From DATDAH01 sp036525535 (GTDB lineage: Bacteria; Actinomycetota; Acidimicrobiia; Acidimicrobiales; DATDAH01), in contig DATDAH010000073.1 of NCBI GenBank assembly GCA_036525535.1, forward strand, positions 1-13,169: DNA of 13,169 nucleotides, given 5' to 3'. Each line of letters opens with the position of its first letter. Positions within the stretch are counted from its first letter, which is position 1. The position numbers and the translations under genes were made by a program. Below the pieces are notes generated by a model, which was given only the letters and a program-made list of their open reading frames with translations, made no database searches and was not told where the DNA came from. Shown piece by piece: positions 5,892 through 13,040 of this stretch.

Positions 5892-6602
5892 ATGCCGTTC
5901 TTGAACCGCGTCGACGCCGGGCGGCGGCTTGCCGATCGCTTGGGTTCGGGGCGCGGTGATGTGGTTGTCCTCGCGCTGCCCAAGGGCGGGGTTCCCGTGG
6001 CCGCCGAGGTCGCCCGCGCCCTCGATGCTCCCCTGGATGTGATCCTCGTCCGCAAGCTCGGGGTGCCCGCGCAACCGGAGCTGGCCATGGGCGCCATCGG
6101 TGAGGGCGGTATCCAGATCGCCAACGAGGACGTCATCCGCGCCGCGAGGATCACCAACGACCAGTGGAACGCCGTCGTGGATCGAGAAGCGGCGGAACTG
6201 GAGCGGCGAGCACAGCGCTACCGCGGTGATCGCCAACCGATACCCCTGGCGGGCCGCATCGCGGTGCTGATCGACGACGGCATCGCCACCGGCGCTACGG
6301 CGACGGCGGCCTGTCAGGTGGCGCGCGCCCGGGGAGCGGCACGCCTCGTGCTCGCCGTCCCGGTCGCATCGCCAAGAGCGCTCGAGGCGCTCCGGTCGGC
6401 CGTCGACGAGATCGTGTGCCTGGAGACGCCCGCCGCGTTCCGCGCCGTCGGCGAGTGGTACGAAGACTTCTCCCAGACGACCGATGACGAGGTCGTCGCG
6501 ACAGGGCTCCCCACTCGGCGAGGCCCCTCGGGGAGTGGGGCCTCAGGCGCCGCTCAGAGCTCGGTGACGGAGGCTGGATTCGAGCCGCCGGCCTTCGGCT
6601 AG
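5892..6602 (+). CDS. Phosphoribosyltransferase family protein with an unusual C-terminal tail
   Basis: The protein has 236 residues from the ATG at 5892, preceded by GGAGG (5879-5883) at a good spacing; an ATG at 5871 is a weaker alternative. The fold is the type I PRTase domain: LALPKGGVPVAAEVA (residues 28-41), VRKLGVPAQPELAMGAI (53-69), and the PRPP-binding loop IAVLIDDGIATGATA (123-137). Members of this stand-alone group occur widely in actinobacteria, often near stress genes; the acceptor base is unknown. The domain ends with WYEDFSQTTDDEVVATGL, where relatives usually stop. About 30 more residues follow, rich in Gly, Ser and Ala, ending VTEAGFEPPAFG. They are encoded by a strong hairpin and a tRNA-like remnant, so the original stop seems to have been lost. 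The DUF2332 gene starts 5 bp after the stop. Confidence 0.87.
   Translation: MPFLNRVDAGRRLADRLGSGRGDVVVLALPKGGVPVAAEVARALDAPLDVILVRKLGVPAQPELAMGAIGEGGIQIANEDVIRAARITNDQWNAVVDREAAELERRAQRYRGDRQPIPLAGRIAVLIDDGIATGATATAACQVARARGAARLVLAVPVASPRALEALRSAVDEIVCLETPAAFRAVGEWYEDFSQTTDDEVVATGLPTRRGPSGSGASGAAQSSVTEAGFEPPAFG
6509..6540. repeat. Strong two-part hairpin inside the phosphoribosyltransferase 3' end
   Basis: CCCCACTC, GG, CGAGG, CC, CCTCG, GG, GAGTGGGG: two perfect stems (8 and 5 bp) separated by a symmetrical GG/GG internal loop, all within coding sequence. It looks like a transcription terminator stem, but neither strand has a T-tract after it. On the minus strand it sits about 20 bases past the tRNA-like 3' end, where a tRNA terminator would be expected. 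Confidence 0.7.
6561..6600 (-). other. Degenerate tRNA 3'-half-like sequence (remnant or attachment-site candidate)
   Basis: On the minus strand this 40-base stretch reads like the 3' half of a tRNA. In order it has CCGAAGG, as at the 3' side of an anticodon stem; a T-stem GGCGG; a T-loop CTCGAAT (consensus TTCRANY, with C in place of the first T); CCAGC; an acceptor-like CTCCGTC; A; and CCG where CCA is expected. Only three of the five T-stem pairs form. No 5' half (acceptor strand, D-arm or anticodon) is found upstream, which is instead the DUF2332 start. It is therefore not a functional tRNA. The plus-strand reading is the AGFEPPAFG tail of the phosphoribosyltransferase, of the kind produced when a frame runs antisense through a tRNA gene. 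Chance resemblance cannot be excluded. Confidence 0.45.
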
Positions 6603-6607
6603 GGCGC

Positions 6608-7573
6608 GTGGACACCGCAGGGTGGTACCGCTACTTCTCGGAGGTCGAGACGGCCGGATCGTCGCCGATCTACGAGCGGTTGACGCGGGCGATCTCCGAC
6701 GACGCCGAGCTCATCGCCCGGCTCGACGAGCTCCCGGCGATGAAGCGCCTTCCGACGCTGCTGCTGGCAGCCAGTCGGATCCTCGACGCGCCGGTCGACG
6801 ACCCGACCCGCGCCCTTCGGCACATGCACGAGCGGTGGGACGAACTGTCGGCGCTGATGCTCGCCCGGTCGACCCAGACCAACGAGGCGGCCCGATCGGC
6901 CACCTTCCTCCCGCTGCTGGCGCAGATCGACGGCCCGATCGCCCTGATCGAGGTCGGCGCGTCCGCCGGCCTCTGCCTCTACCCCGACCGTTACCGGATC
7001 CGCTATGACGACGGTCCGTGGATCGGTCCTTCCGAGTCCCCGGTGGCCATCGAGGTACAGACCGCGGGGACGGTGCCGCCGTTTCGGGGAGCCATCGACG
7101 TGGTCTCCCGAGCCGGCATCGACCTCAATCCGCTGGACGTGCAGGACCAGGACGACATGGCGTGGCTGGCCGCGTGCATCTGGCCGGAGCACGTAGATCG
7201 ACAAGAGCGGCTGCGGGCGGCCATCGAGGTCGCGTCGGGGGAGCCACCTGACCTCGTGCTGGGCGACTTGGTGGAAACCATCGACGAGGTCCTCACCGCC
7301 GTGCCCGACGAGGTCACCCCTGTCGTGTTCCACTCGGCGGTGCTCGGCTACCTGACGGTCGAGCAGCGGTCTGCCTTCGCGGCGCGGATGCACGCCCATC
7401 CTCGAGCGAGGTGGTTCTCGAACGAGATGCCCGACGTGGTGGAGGGGCTCGCCACCGACCTTGCGGCCCCCGAGCACGCCGGCACGATCCCGTTCTTCGT
7501 CGTCGGCGTCAGCGGCCGCGAAACCGTGGCGGTGAGCGATCCCCACGGACGCTGGCTGACCTGGGCCGGCTGA
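6608..7573 (+). CDS. DUF2332 family protein
   Basis: A 321-residue protein from a GTG at 6608. The conserved N-terminus begins at once (GWYRYFSEVETAGSSPIYERL), which supports this start even though only a weak AGGG precedes it. Other family landmarks are RLPTLLLAASRIL (48-59), TQTNEAARSA (89-98), LIEVGASAGLCLYPDRY (113-129), IDLNPLDVQDQDD (171-183), CIWPEHVDRQERLRAAI (190-206) and VVFHSAVLGYL (239-249). The EVGASAGL segment resembles motif I of SAM methyltransferases, but the family has no proven function. Length is normal for the family. It follows the phosphoribosyltransferase by 5 bp and is probably cotranscribed, although the hairpin in the 3' end of that gene could reduce readthrough. 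It converges on the second TetR gene with 40 bp between stops, where I see no clear terminator. Confidence 0.87.
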   Translation: MDTAGWYRYFSEVETAGSSPIYERLTRAISDDAELIARLDELPAMKRLPTLLLAASRILDAPVDDPTRALRHMHERWDELSALMLARSTQTNEAARSATFLPLLAQIDGPIALIEVGASAGLCLYPDRYRIRYDDGPWIGPSESPVAIEVQTAGTVPPFRGAIDVVSRAGIDLNPLDVQDQDDMAWLAACIWPEHVDRQERLRAAIEVASGEPPDLVLGDLVETIDEVLTAVPDEVTPVVFHSAVLGYLTVEQRSAFAARMHAHPRARWFSNEMPDVVEGLATDLAAPEHAGTIPFFVVGVSGRETVAVSDPHGRWLTWAG

Positions 7574-7613
7574 CGGCTCGACTCCTGTCGCGTACGAGCG
7601 GCATGGAGGGCGG

Positions 7614-8267
7614 TCATGGGTCGCCGGTGGCGGCGATCCCTGGTGGTTGCCCGTGGGCGGCGAGGAACAGACCGACCGCGGCGTCCGCCCAGGCGTCGAG
7701 CTCCGCGGGGTCGGGGGTGTGGTCGTCGCCGAGGAGCATCGACTGGTTCAGGGGCTCCGACATGATCAACCAGTTGAACTGAGCCGCCGCGAGGCGGGGT
7801 TCCTCGATGTGCAGCTGACCTCGTTCGACCAGGCGGGCGAACGCGGTGGCGAGGGCGGCGATGGTGCGTCGGGGGCCCTGCTCGTAGAAGGTCCGACCCA
7901 GTTCGGGGAATCGGTTCGCCTCGCCGATCACGAGCCGGCGCAGCTGCATGATCCTGGGTTGCATCACGAAATGGAGCTGGCGCCGCGCCAGCTCGCGCAG
8001 GTCAGCCTCGACGTCGCCGCTGACCTGCAGGTTGCGCACTCCCTCCTCGACGGTGTCGCCGGCCTCGTGGACCGTGGCGGTGACGATCTCGGCGAAGAGG
8101 CGCTCCTTGTCGGAGAAGTGCTTGTAGACGGTCTGCTTCGAGACCCTCGCGGCCGCCGCGATCTCGTCCATGCTCGTGCCCCGGTAGCCGTTGCGGAGGA
8201 ACGCCGCGGTGGCCGCGTCGAGGATCGCCCGGCGCTTGCCGGCCGATGTCGTCTTCTTGTCGCTCAT
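7614..8267 (-). CDS. TetR/AcrR family transcriptional regulator (AefR-like C-terminal domain)
   Basis: A 217-residue regulator. The N-terminal helix-turn-helix is TSMDEIAAAARVSKQTVYKHF (residues about 31-51), followed by DKERLFAEIV. The C-terminal half carries the landmarks of the AefR-like TetR C-terminal domain: LRRLVIGEANRFPELGRTFYEQGPRR and a later FNWLIMSEPLNQSML. Ligand unknown. The start ATG at 8267 is preceded by TACTGT only six bases upstream and by no ribosome site, which suggests leaderless transcription from a -10 of that sequence; a good -35 is not visible. The gene is divergent from an SMP-30/gluconolactonase-like gene, with three half-sites of an inverted repeat between them, so it is probably an autoregulated repressor of that neighbour. 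Confidence 0.92.
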   Translation of the reverse strand: MSDKKTTSAGKRRAILDAATAAFLRNGYRGTSMDEIAAAARVSKQTVYKHFSDKERLFAEIVTATVHEAGDTVEEGVRNLQVSGDVEADLRELARRQLHFVMQPRIMQLRRLVIGEANRFPELGRTFYEQGPRRTIAALATAFARLVERGQLHIEEPRLAAAQFNWLIMSEPLNQSMLLGDDHTPDPAELDAWADAAVGLFLAAHGQPPGIAATGDP

Positions 8268-8276
8268 GTCCGCACA

Positions 8277-8310
8277 GTACTGGACTGATCAGTACCGGGA
8301 TCGGGTACTG
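8277..8310. promoter_or_regulatory. Overlapping inverted repeats, candidate operator of the adjacent TetR
   Basis: The 75-bp region between the divergent genes contains GTACTG (8277-8282), CAGTAC(C) (8290-8296) and (G)GTACTG (8304-8310), each separated by 7 bases. Neighbouring half-sites pair as inverted repeats of 19 and 21 bp that share the middle half-site. A 10-bp palindrome, ACTGATCAGT (8284-8293), sits in the first, and an 11-bp palindrome, GGTAC-T-GTACC, covers 8304-8314. The sites overlap the TACTGT -10 candidates on both strands, so occupancy should affect both genes. Confidence 0.7.
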
Positions 8311-8342
8311 TACCGTCTAGTTCCCCCAGCGAAGGAGGCGTC

Positions 8343-9233
8343 ATGTCACCCACGAACCCGTCGGAACCGCGCGTACTGCTGGACGGCCTCGCCATGGTCG
8401 AATCAGCCCGCTGGCACGAGGGCCGGTTCTGGTTCGCCCACTGGGGAGCGGAGGAGGTCGTCGCCGTCGACCTCGACGGCAACCGCGAGGTGGTCGCCCC
8501 CGGTCCAGCCGGCCTGGGCTGGTCGATCGACTGGCTTCCCGACGGCCGCCTGCTCGTGACGGGTCAGGAGCTCCTGGGCCAGGAGCCCGACGGCACGCTG
8601 GTGCGCCACGTCGACCTGACCCCCATCACCGACTACGGCTGGAACGAGATCGTCGTGGACGGCCGCGGCAACATCTACCTCAACTCGCTCGGGTTCGACT
8701 TCAGGAAGGGCGAGGAGCCGACGTCGGGGATCATCGCCCTCGTCACTCCGGACGGATCGGCCCGCCAGGTCGCGGACGGCATCGAGTTCCCCAACGGCAT
8801 GGTCATCACGCCCGACGGATCGACGCTGATCATCTCGGAGTCGTTCGCGGGTCGGCTCACGGCGTTCGACATCAGGGTCGACGGCAGTCTCTCGAACCGG
8901 CGGGAGTGGGCCGGCGGCATCGGTCCGGACGGCATCTGCATCGACGAGGAGGGGGCAATCTGGACCTCATCGGCGGACACGCGCACCTACACCCAACGCG
9001 ACGACGCTCCTGAGGGCACTTGCATCCGTGTCCGTGAGGGTGGTGAGGAGGTGCAGCGGTACGAGCTCGACCGCGCGTGCTTCGCCTGCGCGCTCGGCGG
9101 TCCCGATCGCCGGAAGCTGTTCATGCTGGCGGCGGAGTGGCGCGGCATCGAGCACGTCGACGACGTGATCGCCGAGCGAACCGGCCAGGTGCTCGTCGCA
9201 GACGTCGCCGTGCCTGGCGTGGGATGGCCCTGA
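8343..9233 (+). CDS. SMP-30/gluconolactonase/LRE family protein
   Basis: A 296-residue six-bladed beta-propeller protein of the SMP-30/gluconolactonase/lactonase-like family, with a strong AAGGAGG ribosome site 4 bases before the ATG. The metal-binding and active-site residues of the family can be placed: Glu20 (MVESARWHEGRFWF), Asn101 (GWNEIVVDGRGNIYLN), Asn151 (FPNGMVITPDG) and Asp196 (IGPDGICIDEEGAIW). Repeated blade motifs such as DGRLLVT, DGSTLIIS and EEGAIWTSS are visible. Family members hydrolyse lactones or related esters using a divalent metal ion; the substrate here is unknown. No signal peptide is seen, so it is probably cytoplasmic. It is divergent from the AefR-like TetR, which probably controls it, and the TIGR03086-type gene follows 83 bp downstream. 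Confidence 0.92.
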   Translation: MSPTNPSEPRVLLDGLAMVESARWHEGRFWFAHWGAEEVVAVDLDGNREVVAPGPAGLGWSIDWLPDGRLLVTGQELLGQEPDGTLVRHVDLTPITDYGWNEIVVDGRGNIYLNSLGFDFRKGEEPTSGIIALVTPDGSARQVADGIEFPNGMVITPDGSTLIISESFAGRLTAFDIRVDGSLSNRREWAGGIGPDGICIDEEGAIWTSSADTRTYTQRDDAPEGTCIRVREGGEEVQRYELDRACFACALGGPDRRKLFMLAAEWRGIEHVDDVIAERTGQVLVADVAVPGVGWP

Positions 9234-9316
9234 GGGCTCGGCCCGCACGTCACCGTGGCGGGACTGACGACCGGCGCCGCGGGGTACGCGCGGGTACAGC
9301 GACTGGAGGGACTGCG

Positions 9317-9859
9317 ATGGACTCCGATCTGCTCGGGATGTACCGGCGCGCCAGTGAATGGACGGCGACGAAGGTGGAGGGTGCGGGCCGCAACCTCGAT
9401 GCCCCCACCCCTTGCGACGACTGGGATGTCCGCACGTTGCTGAACCACATGCTCGAGACCCAGAGATATTTCATCGGTTCGGCCCGCGGCGACGCAGTCG
9501 CGCCACCGTCGCCGACGCCGCCCGACCTGGTGAGCGAAGACCCGCACGCCGACTTCGAGCAGGTCCGCGCCGAAGCCCTCGAGACGTTCGGCGAACAGGG
9601 AGTGATCGAGAAGACCGGCCCGTCCCTCGGCATCGCGTTCAGCGACCAGCTACTCCACGGCTGGGATCTGGCCACGGCCACCGCGCAGGACGCCACCATG
9701 CCGGCGGGCCTGCCCGAGGCCGCCTTCGAGATGATCCACGGCCGATTCACCGATGACCAACGCCAGGGTGTCTTCAAACCCGAGGTCGCCGTCCCTGAGG
9801 GGGCGTCGGCTCAAGACCGGCTGCTCGCCTACACGGGCCGCGACCCATCATCGAACTGA
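9317..9859 (+). CDS. TIGR03086-type metal-binding protein (mycothiol-dependent maleylpyruvate isomerase/DinB-like N-terminal domain)
   Basis: From the ATG at 9317, with GGAGGG 6 bases upstream, this is a 180-residue four-helix protein. It shows the family landmarks LDAPTPCDDWDVRTLLNHM (residues 27-45) and FSDQLLHGWDLATATAQD (108-125). His44 and His114 are likely metal ligands, with Asp110 a possible third ligand. The family is related to mycothiol-dependent isomerases and DinB-like thiol transferases, and is abundant in mycothiol-producing actinobacteria; most members, including this type, have no proven reaction. It lies 83 bp after the SMP-30-like gene on the same strand and may be read from the same promoter. 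The frame continues open upstream to 9077, but that part overlaps the SMP-30 gene and has no family similarity. Confidence 0.88.
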   Translation: MDSDLLGMYRRASEWTATKVEGAGRNLDAPTPCDDWDVRTLLNHMLETQRYFIGSARGDAVAPPSPTPPDLVSEDPHADFEQVRAEALETFGEQGVIEKTGPSLGIAFSDQLLHGWDLATATAQDATMPAGLPEAAFEMIHGRFTDDQRQGVFKPEVAVPEGASAQDRLLAYTGRDPSSN

Positions 9860-9940
9860 GCGTCAGCCTTCGTCTGCGCTGGTAGGCGTCTTCAGCCTGG
9901 ACGACCTCGTCAGGAGCTGCCCGCGACAAGCGCGACGGCG

Positions 9941-9969
9941 TTGACGACCGACCGGCGTGGACGTACGTT
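9941..9969 (+). promoter_or_regulatory. Sigma70-type promoter of the aminotransferase-GH15 operon, near-leaderless
   Basis: TTGACG (9941-9946), a 17-base spacer and TACGTT (9964-9969) form a strong match to the primary-sigma consensus. The predicted start, about 9976, is only about 3 bases before the ATG at 9979, and no ribosome site precedes that codon. Both facts point to a leaderless or nearly leaderless mRNA. Confidence 0.7.
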
Positions 9970-9978
9970 GCCGCCGCG

Positions 9979-11124
9979 ATGGTCGACGCCCTCCCGCCGC
10001 AACGGGAGCTGTTCGCCGTCCCCGCGGATGTCGCCTACTTCAACACCGCCACGATGGCGCCCCAGTTGCACGCCGTCCGCGCCGCCGGGGACGACGCGCT
10101 CCGCGCCCGGGGCGAGCCGTGGAACATCCAGACGGCGGACTGGTTCGACGACGTCGAGCGTCTGCGCAGCCTGGCGGGACGGCTGTTCGGCGGCGACACG
10201 GAGGGCGTGGCGCTCATCCCGGCCACGAGCTACGGGTTCGCGGTCGCGGCCCGAAACCTCGAGGTCCCGTCCGGGAGCAAGATCCTGGTCCTGGCCGACG
10301 AGTACCCGTCGGGCATCTACACGTGGCAGCGCTTCGCCGGGCGGACGGGGAGCTCGATCCTCACTGTTGCGCGCCGGCCGGACAGCACCTGGACCGAGTC
10401 CGTCCTCGCCGCGCTGGACGAGCGGGTGGCGATCGTCAGCGTGCCCAACGTCCACTGGACCGACGGCGCCCTCCTCGACCTGGTCCCCATCGCCGACCGG
10501 ACCCACGAGGTGGGCGCCCGGCTCGTCATCGACGCCAGCCAGTCCCTCGGCGTCCTGCCGATCGACGTCGAACACCTCCGGCCTGACGTCGTGATCTCGG
10601 TGGGCTACAAGTGGCTGCTCGGGCCCTTCGGCCTCAGCTACCTCTACCTCGCCGAAGAGCACCGTGACGGCGAGCCGTTGGAGGAGAACTGGATCCTCCG
10701 GGCGGGCTCGGACGACTTCGCCCGGCTGGTCGACTACCGCGACGACTACCTGCCGGGCGCCCGACGGTTCGACGTCGGCCAGCGGACGAACTTCGAGCTG
10801 GTGCCGATGGCCGTCGCCGGGCTCGAGCAGATCCTGGCCTGGGGGATCACGAGGATCGAGGCGACCCTGGCGCAGACCACCGGCGCGCTGGCGACGACGC
10901 TGCGCGGCCTCGGGCTCGACGCGCTCCCCGACGGGCAACGGGGTCCTCACGTGCTCGGCGTCGGCCTGCCGCCGGCTCTTCGCTCCGGGATCGTCCCCCA
11001 CCTCGCTCGGGCCAACTGCTTCGTCGCCCTGCGGAGCACCACGATGCGCATCGCCCCCCACCTGCACACCACCCCGGCGGACATCGACCGGCTCGTCGAC
11101 AGCCTCCAAGGAGCTCTCCGATGA
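9979..11124 (+). CDS. Class V aminotransferase-fold PLP enzyme (cysteine desulfurase/isopenicillin N epimerase-like)
   Basis: A 381-residue protein of PLP fold type I, class V. It has YFNTATMAPQL near the N-terminus (20-30), the phosphate-loop region LIPATSYGFAVAARNL (79-94), the PLP-ring Asp185 in LVIDASQSLGVLPID, and the Schiff-base Lys211 in SVGYKWLLGPFGLSYLYL. C-terminal features include GQRTNFELVPMAVAGLEQIL and a closing MRIAPHLHTTPADIDRLVDSL, as in the epimerase/desulfurase-like group. There is no evident desulfurase Cys loop, so cysteine desulfurase activity is doubtful; a role on another amino acid is more likely. It is the first gene behind a strong promoter, and its stop overlaps the GH15 start (ATGA). 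Confidence 0.9.
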   Translation: MVDALPPQRELFAVPADVAYFNTATMAPQLHAVRAAGDDALRARGEPWNIQTADWFDDVERLRSLAGRLFGGDTEGVALIPATSYGFAVAARNLEVPSGSKILVLADEYPSGIYTWQRFAGRTGSSILTVARRPDSTWTESVLAALDERVAIVSVPNVHWTDGALLDLVPIADRTHEVGARLVIDASQSLGVLPIDVEHLRPDVVISVGYKWLLGPFGLSYLYLAEEHRDGEPLEENWILRAGSDDFARLVDYRDDYLPGARRFDVGQRTNFELVPMAVAGLEQILAWGITRIEATLAQTTGALATTLRGLGLDALPDGQRGPHVLGVGLPPALRSGIVPHLARANCFVALRSTTMRIAPHLHTTPADIDRLVDSLQGALR

Positions 11125-13004
11125 GCAGCCGTCCGATAGGCGATTATGCCTTGCTGTCGAACCGGCACAGTGCGGCACTGGTGAGCCTGGACGGGTCGAT
11201 TGACTGGTTGTGCTGCCCGCGCTTCGACAGCCCGTCGATCTTCGCTCGGCTGCTGGGCGAGCCGGCGGGCCACTGGTCGGTTCGGGCGCCGGGCGCCGAG
11301 GCGGTCACCCGTCGCTACGTGGATCAAACCATGGTCTTGGAGACGACCTACCGCACGGCCACGGGGACCGCCGTCGTCGTCGACGCGTTGGCTTTGGGGG
11401 AAGGCAACCGGGGCCACGATCTGGGGCGGGACACGCCACAGCTTCTGCTGCGCCAGGTGACGTGCAGCGTGGGGGAGGTACAGATCGAGGTGGAGTACGC
11501 CCCTCGTCCTGAGTACGGCCTGGTGTTCCCCCTCCTCGACCCGGTCGCCGGGGGACTGGCCGCCATCGGTGGCGCCGATGTCCTGATCCTGTCGTGCCCC
11601 GTGCCCATGGCGGTCGACGGGCCGTCCGCCTCGGGCCGGTTGCGCCTTCATGAGGGAGAGCGGGTCGGCTTCGCCCTGCAGCACAGTAAACGGGCCGACA
11701 ACGGGAAGGCCCGGGTGTGGAGCGAGTCCGAGATCGCGGCGCGACTGGACGACACGATGTCGGGGTGGCAGTCCTGGTCGCGGCTGCATCAGGCCTATGT
11801 CGGTCCGTGGCGCGATCTGGTCCACCACAGCGGACGGGTGCTCGAGGCGCTGTCGTTCCAACCCACCGGTGCGATCTGCGCCGCGGCCACCACCTCGCTC
11901 CCCGAGGTCGTCGGCGGCACCCGAAACTGGGACTACCGCTACGCGTGGGTCCGAGACGCCTCGTTCACCATCGAGGCGCTGTGGGTGGCGGCCTGTCCCG
12001 ATGAGGCCCACGAGTTCTTCGACTTCATGACCGCCTCCGCCGCCGGATCCCTCGAGCAGGACGGCGACCTGCAGATCGTGTTCGGCATCGGTGGCGAGCA
12101 CGACCTGACCGAGCGGGAGCTACCCCACCTGGCGGGCTGGCGACAGTCCGTTCCCGTTCGGGTCGGCAACGGGGCCTGGCGCCAGCGCCAGCTCGACGTC
12201 TACGGCGAACTGCTCAGCGCCGTGCATCGACTGTCCGACCGACTCTTCGACAACGGGGCGCGCGGGGCAGGGCCCACGGCCGCTCCTGACCGACGGGACG
12301 CTCCGCTCGAGATGGCCCCGGCCACCCGAAGGTTTCTCGTAGAGCTGGCCGACACCGCCGCCCGGCGCTGGCAGGAGAGGGATCACGGCATCTGGGAGGT
12401 ACGCGGCGAGCCCCGCCACTTCGTCTACTCCAAGCTGATGTGTTGGGTGGCGCTGGAGCGGGCGACAGCCCTGGCCGAGCGTCTCGGGGCCTCGCCTCGC
12501 GTCCAGGCCTGGGCGCGGACGCAAGACGAGATCCGTCAGGCCATCCTGGCCGAAGGCTGGAGCAACCGGGTCAACGCCTTCACGCAATCCTTCGGCTCCG
12601 ACGACCTGGACGCCTCCAACCTGATGCTGCCTCTGGTCGGGTTCCTTCCCGCGGACGACCCCAGGGTGCTGTCCACCATCGACGCCACGGAAGAACGGCT
12701 CACGGACGAGCGAGGTCTCGTCTACCGCTACCGGGCCAACGACGGTCTCGACGGCGAGGAAGGCGCCTTCCTGCTCTGCACGTTCTGGTTGGCCCAAGCG
12801 CTGGCGATGGCGGGTCGGACCGACCGGGCGCGCGCGGTGTTCGAACGAGCCGCCGCGTTCGCGAATGACGTCGGCCTGCTCGCCGAAGAGGTCGACCCGA
12901 GCAGCGGAGAGCTCCTGGGCAACTTCCCCCAGGCGTTCAGCCACATCGGCCTCGTCAACGCGGCCTGGGCCATCTCCGAAGCCGAGGCCGCGCCCCCGCC
13001 ATGA
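11121..13004 (+). CDS. Glycoside hydrolase family 15 protein, trehalase/glucoamylase-like
   Basis: A 627-residue, apparently full-length GH15 protein. The N-terminal beta-sandwich (about 1-225) starts with IGDYALLSNRHSAALVSLDG and DWLCCPRFDSPSIFARLL. The (alpha/alpha)6 catalytic barrel follows. Conserved catalytic-site motifs are RNWDYRYAWVRDASF (268-282), GIGGEHDLTERELPHLAGW (acidic residues Glu326, Glu331, Glu333) and LAEEVDPSSGELLGNFPQAFSH (Glu589/Glu590 are candidates for the general base). This architecture matches the actinobacterial GH15 trehalases, which hydrolyse trehalose to glucose, but glucoamylase-like activity cannot be excluded. No signal peptide, so it is cytoplasmic. The ATG overlaps the upstream aminotransferase stop by 4 bp and has AAGGAG 7 bases upstream, inside that gene, implying coupled translation. 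A different metabolic role linked to the aminotransferase partner is possible. Confidence 0.94.
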   Translation: MSSRPIGDYALLSNRHSAALVSLDGSIDWLCCPRFDSPSIFARLLGEPAGHWSVRAPGAEAVTRRYVDQTMVLETTYRTATGTAVVVDALALGEGNRGHDLGRDTPQLLLRQVTCSVGEVQIEVEYAPRPEYGLVFPLLDPVAGGLAAIGGADVLILSCPVPMAVDGPSASGRLRLHEGERVGFALQHSKRADNGKARVWSESEIAARLDDTMSGWQSWSRLHQAYVGPWRDLVHHSGRVLEALSFQPTGAICAAATTSLPEVVGGTRNWDYRYAWVRDASFTIEALWVAACPDEAHEFFDFMTASAAGSLEQDGDLQIVFGIGGEHDLTERELPHLAGWRQSVPVRVGNGAWRQRQLDVYGELLSAVHRLSDRLFDNGARGAGPTAAPDRRDAPLEMAPATRRFLVELADTAARRWQERDHGIWEVRGEPRHFVYSKLMCWVALERATALAERLGASPRVQAWARTQDEIRQAILAEGWSNRVNAFTQSFGSDDLDASNLMLPLVGFLPADDPRVLSTIDATEERLTDERGLVYRYRANDGLDGEEGAFLLCTFWLAQALAMAGRTDRARAVFERAAAFANDVGLLAEEVDPSSGELLGNFPQAFSHIGLVNAAWAISEAEAAPPP

Positions 13005-13018
13005 CCAGTCGCCTCGAC

Positions 13019-13039
13019 CCGGTCGATCGTGATCACCGG
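13019..13039. terminator. Weak hairpin in the convergent gap after GH15
   Basis: CCGGT (13019-13023), then a bulged C, GATC, GT, GATC, and ACCGG (13035-13039) can form a short stem in the 36-bp gap between the GH15 stop and the convergent oxidoreductase stop. Being palindromic it could serve both genes. There is no T-tract, so this is only a candidate. Confidence 0.35.
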
Positions 13040-13040
13040 A

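Noticed and set aside
6561..6650. A complete functional tRNA on the minus strand
   Set aside because: No 5' acceptor strand complementary to CTCCGTC, no D-arm and no anticodon stem are present upstream; T-stem pairing is broken.
7574..7613. Terminator between DUF2332 and the second TetR
   Set aside because: Only a 5-bp GCTCG/CGAGC pairing with a 13-base loop and no T-tract; too weak to call.
9910..11178. Minus-strand open frame of 422 codons opposite the aminotransferase
   Set aside because: The plus strand has PLP-enzyme motifs over the whole length; the antisense frame is low-complexity Arg, Gly and Asp-rich.
10947..12101. Minus-strand open frames opposite the GH15 gene (10947-12101 and 12120-12944)
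   Set aside because: GH15 motifs span this whole region on the plus strand; the minus frames are shadows.
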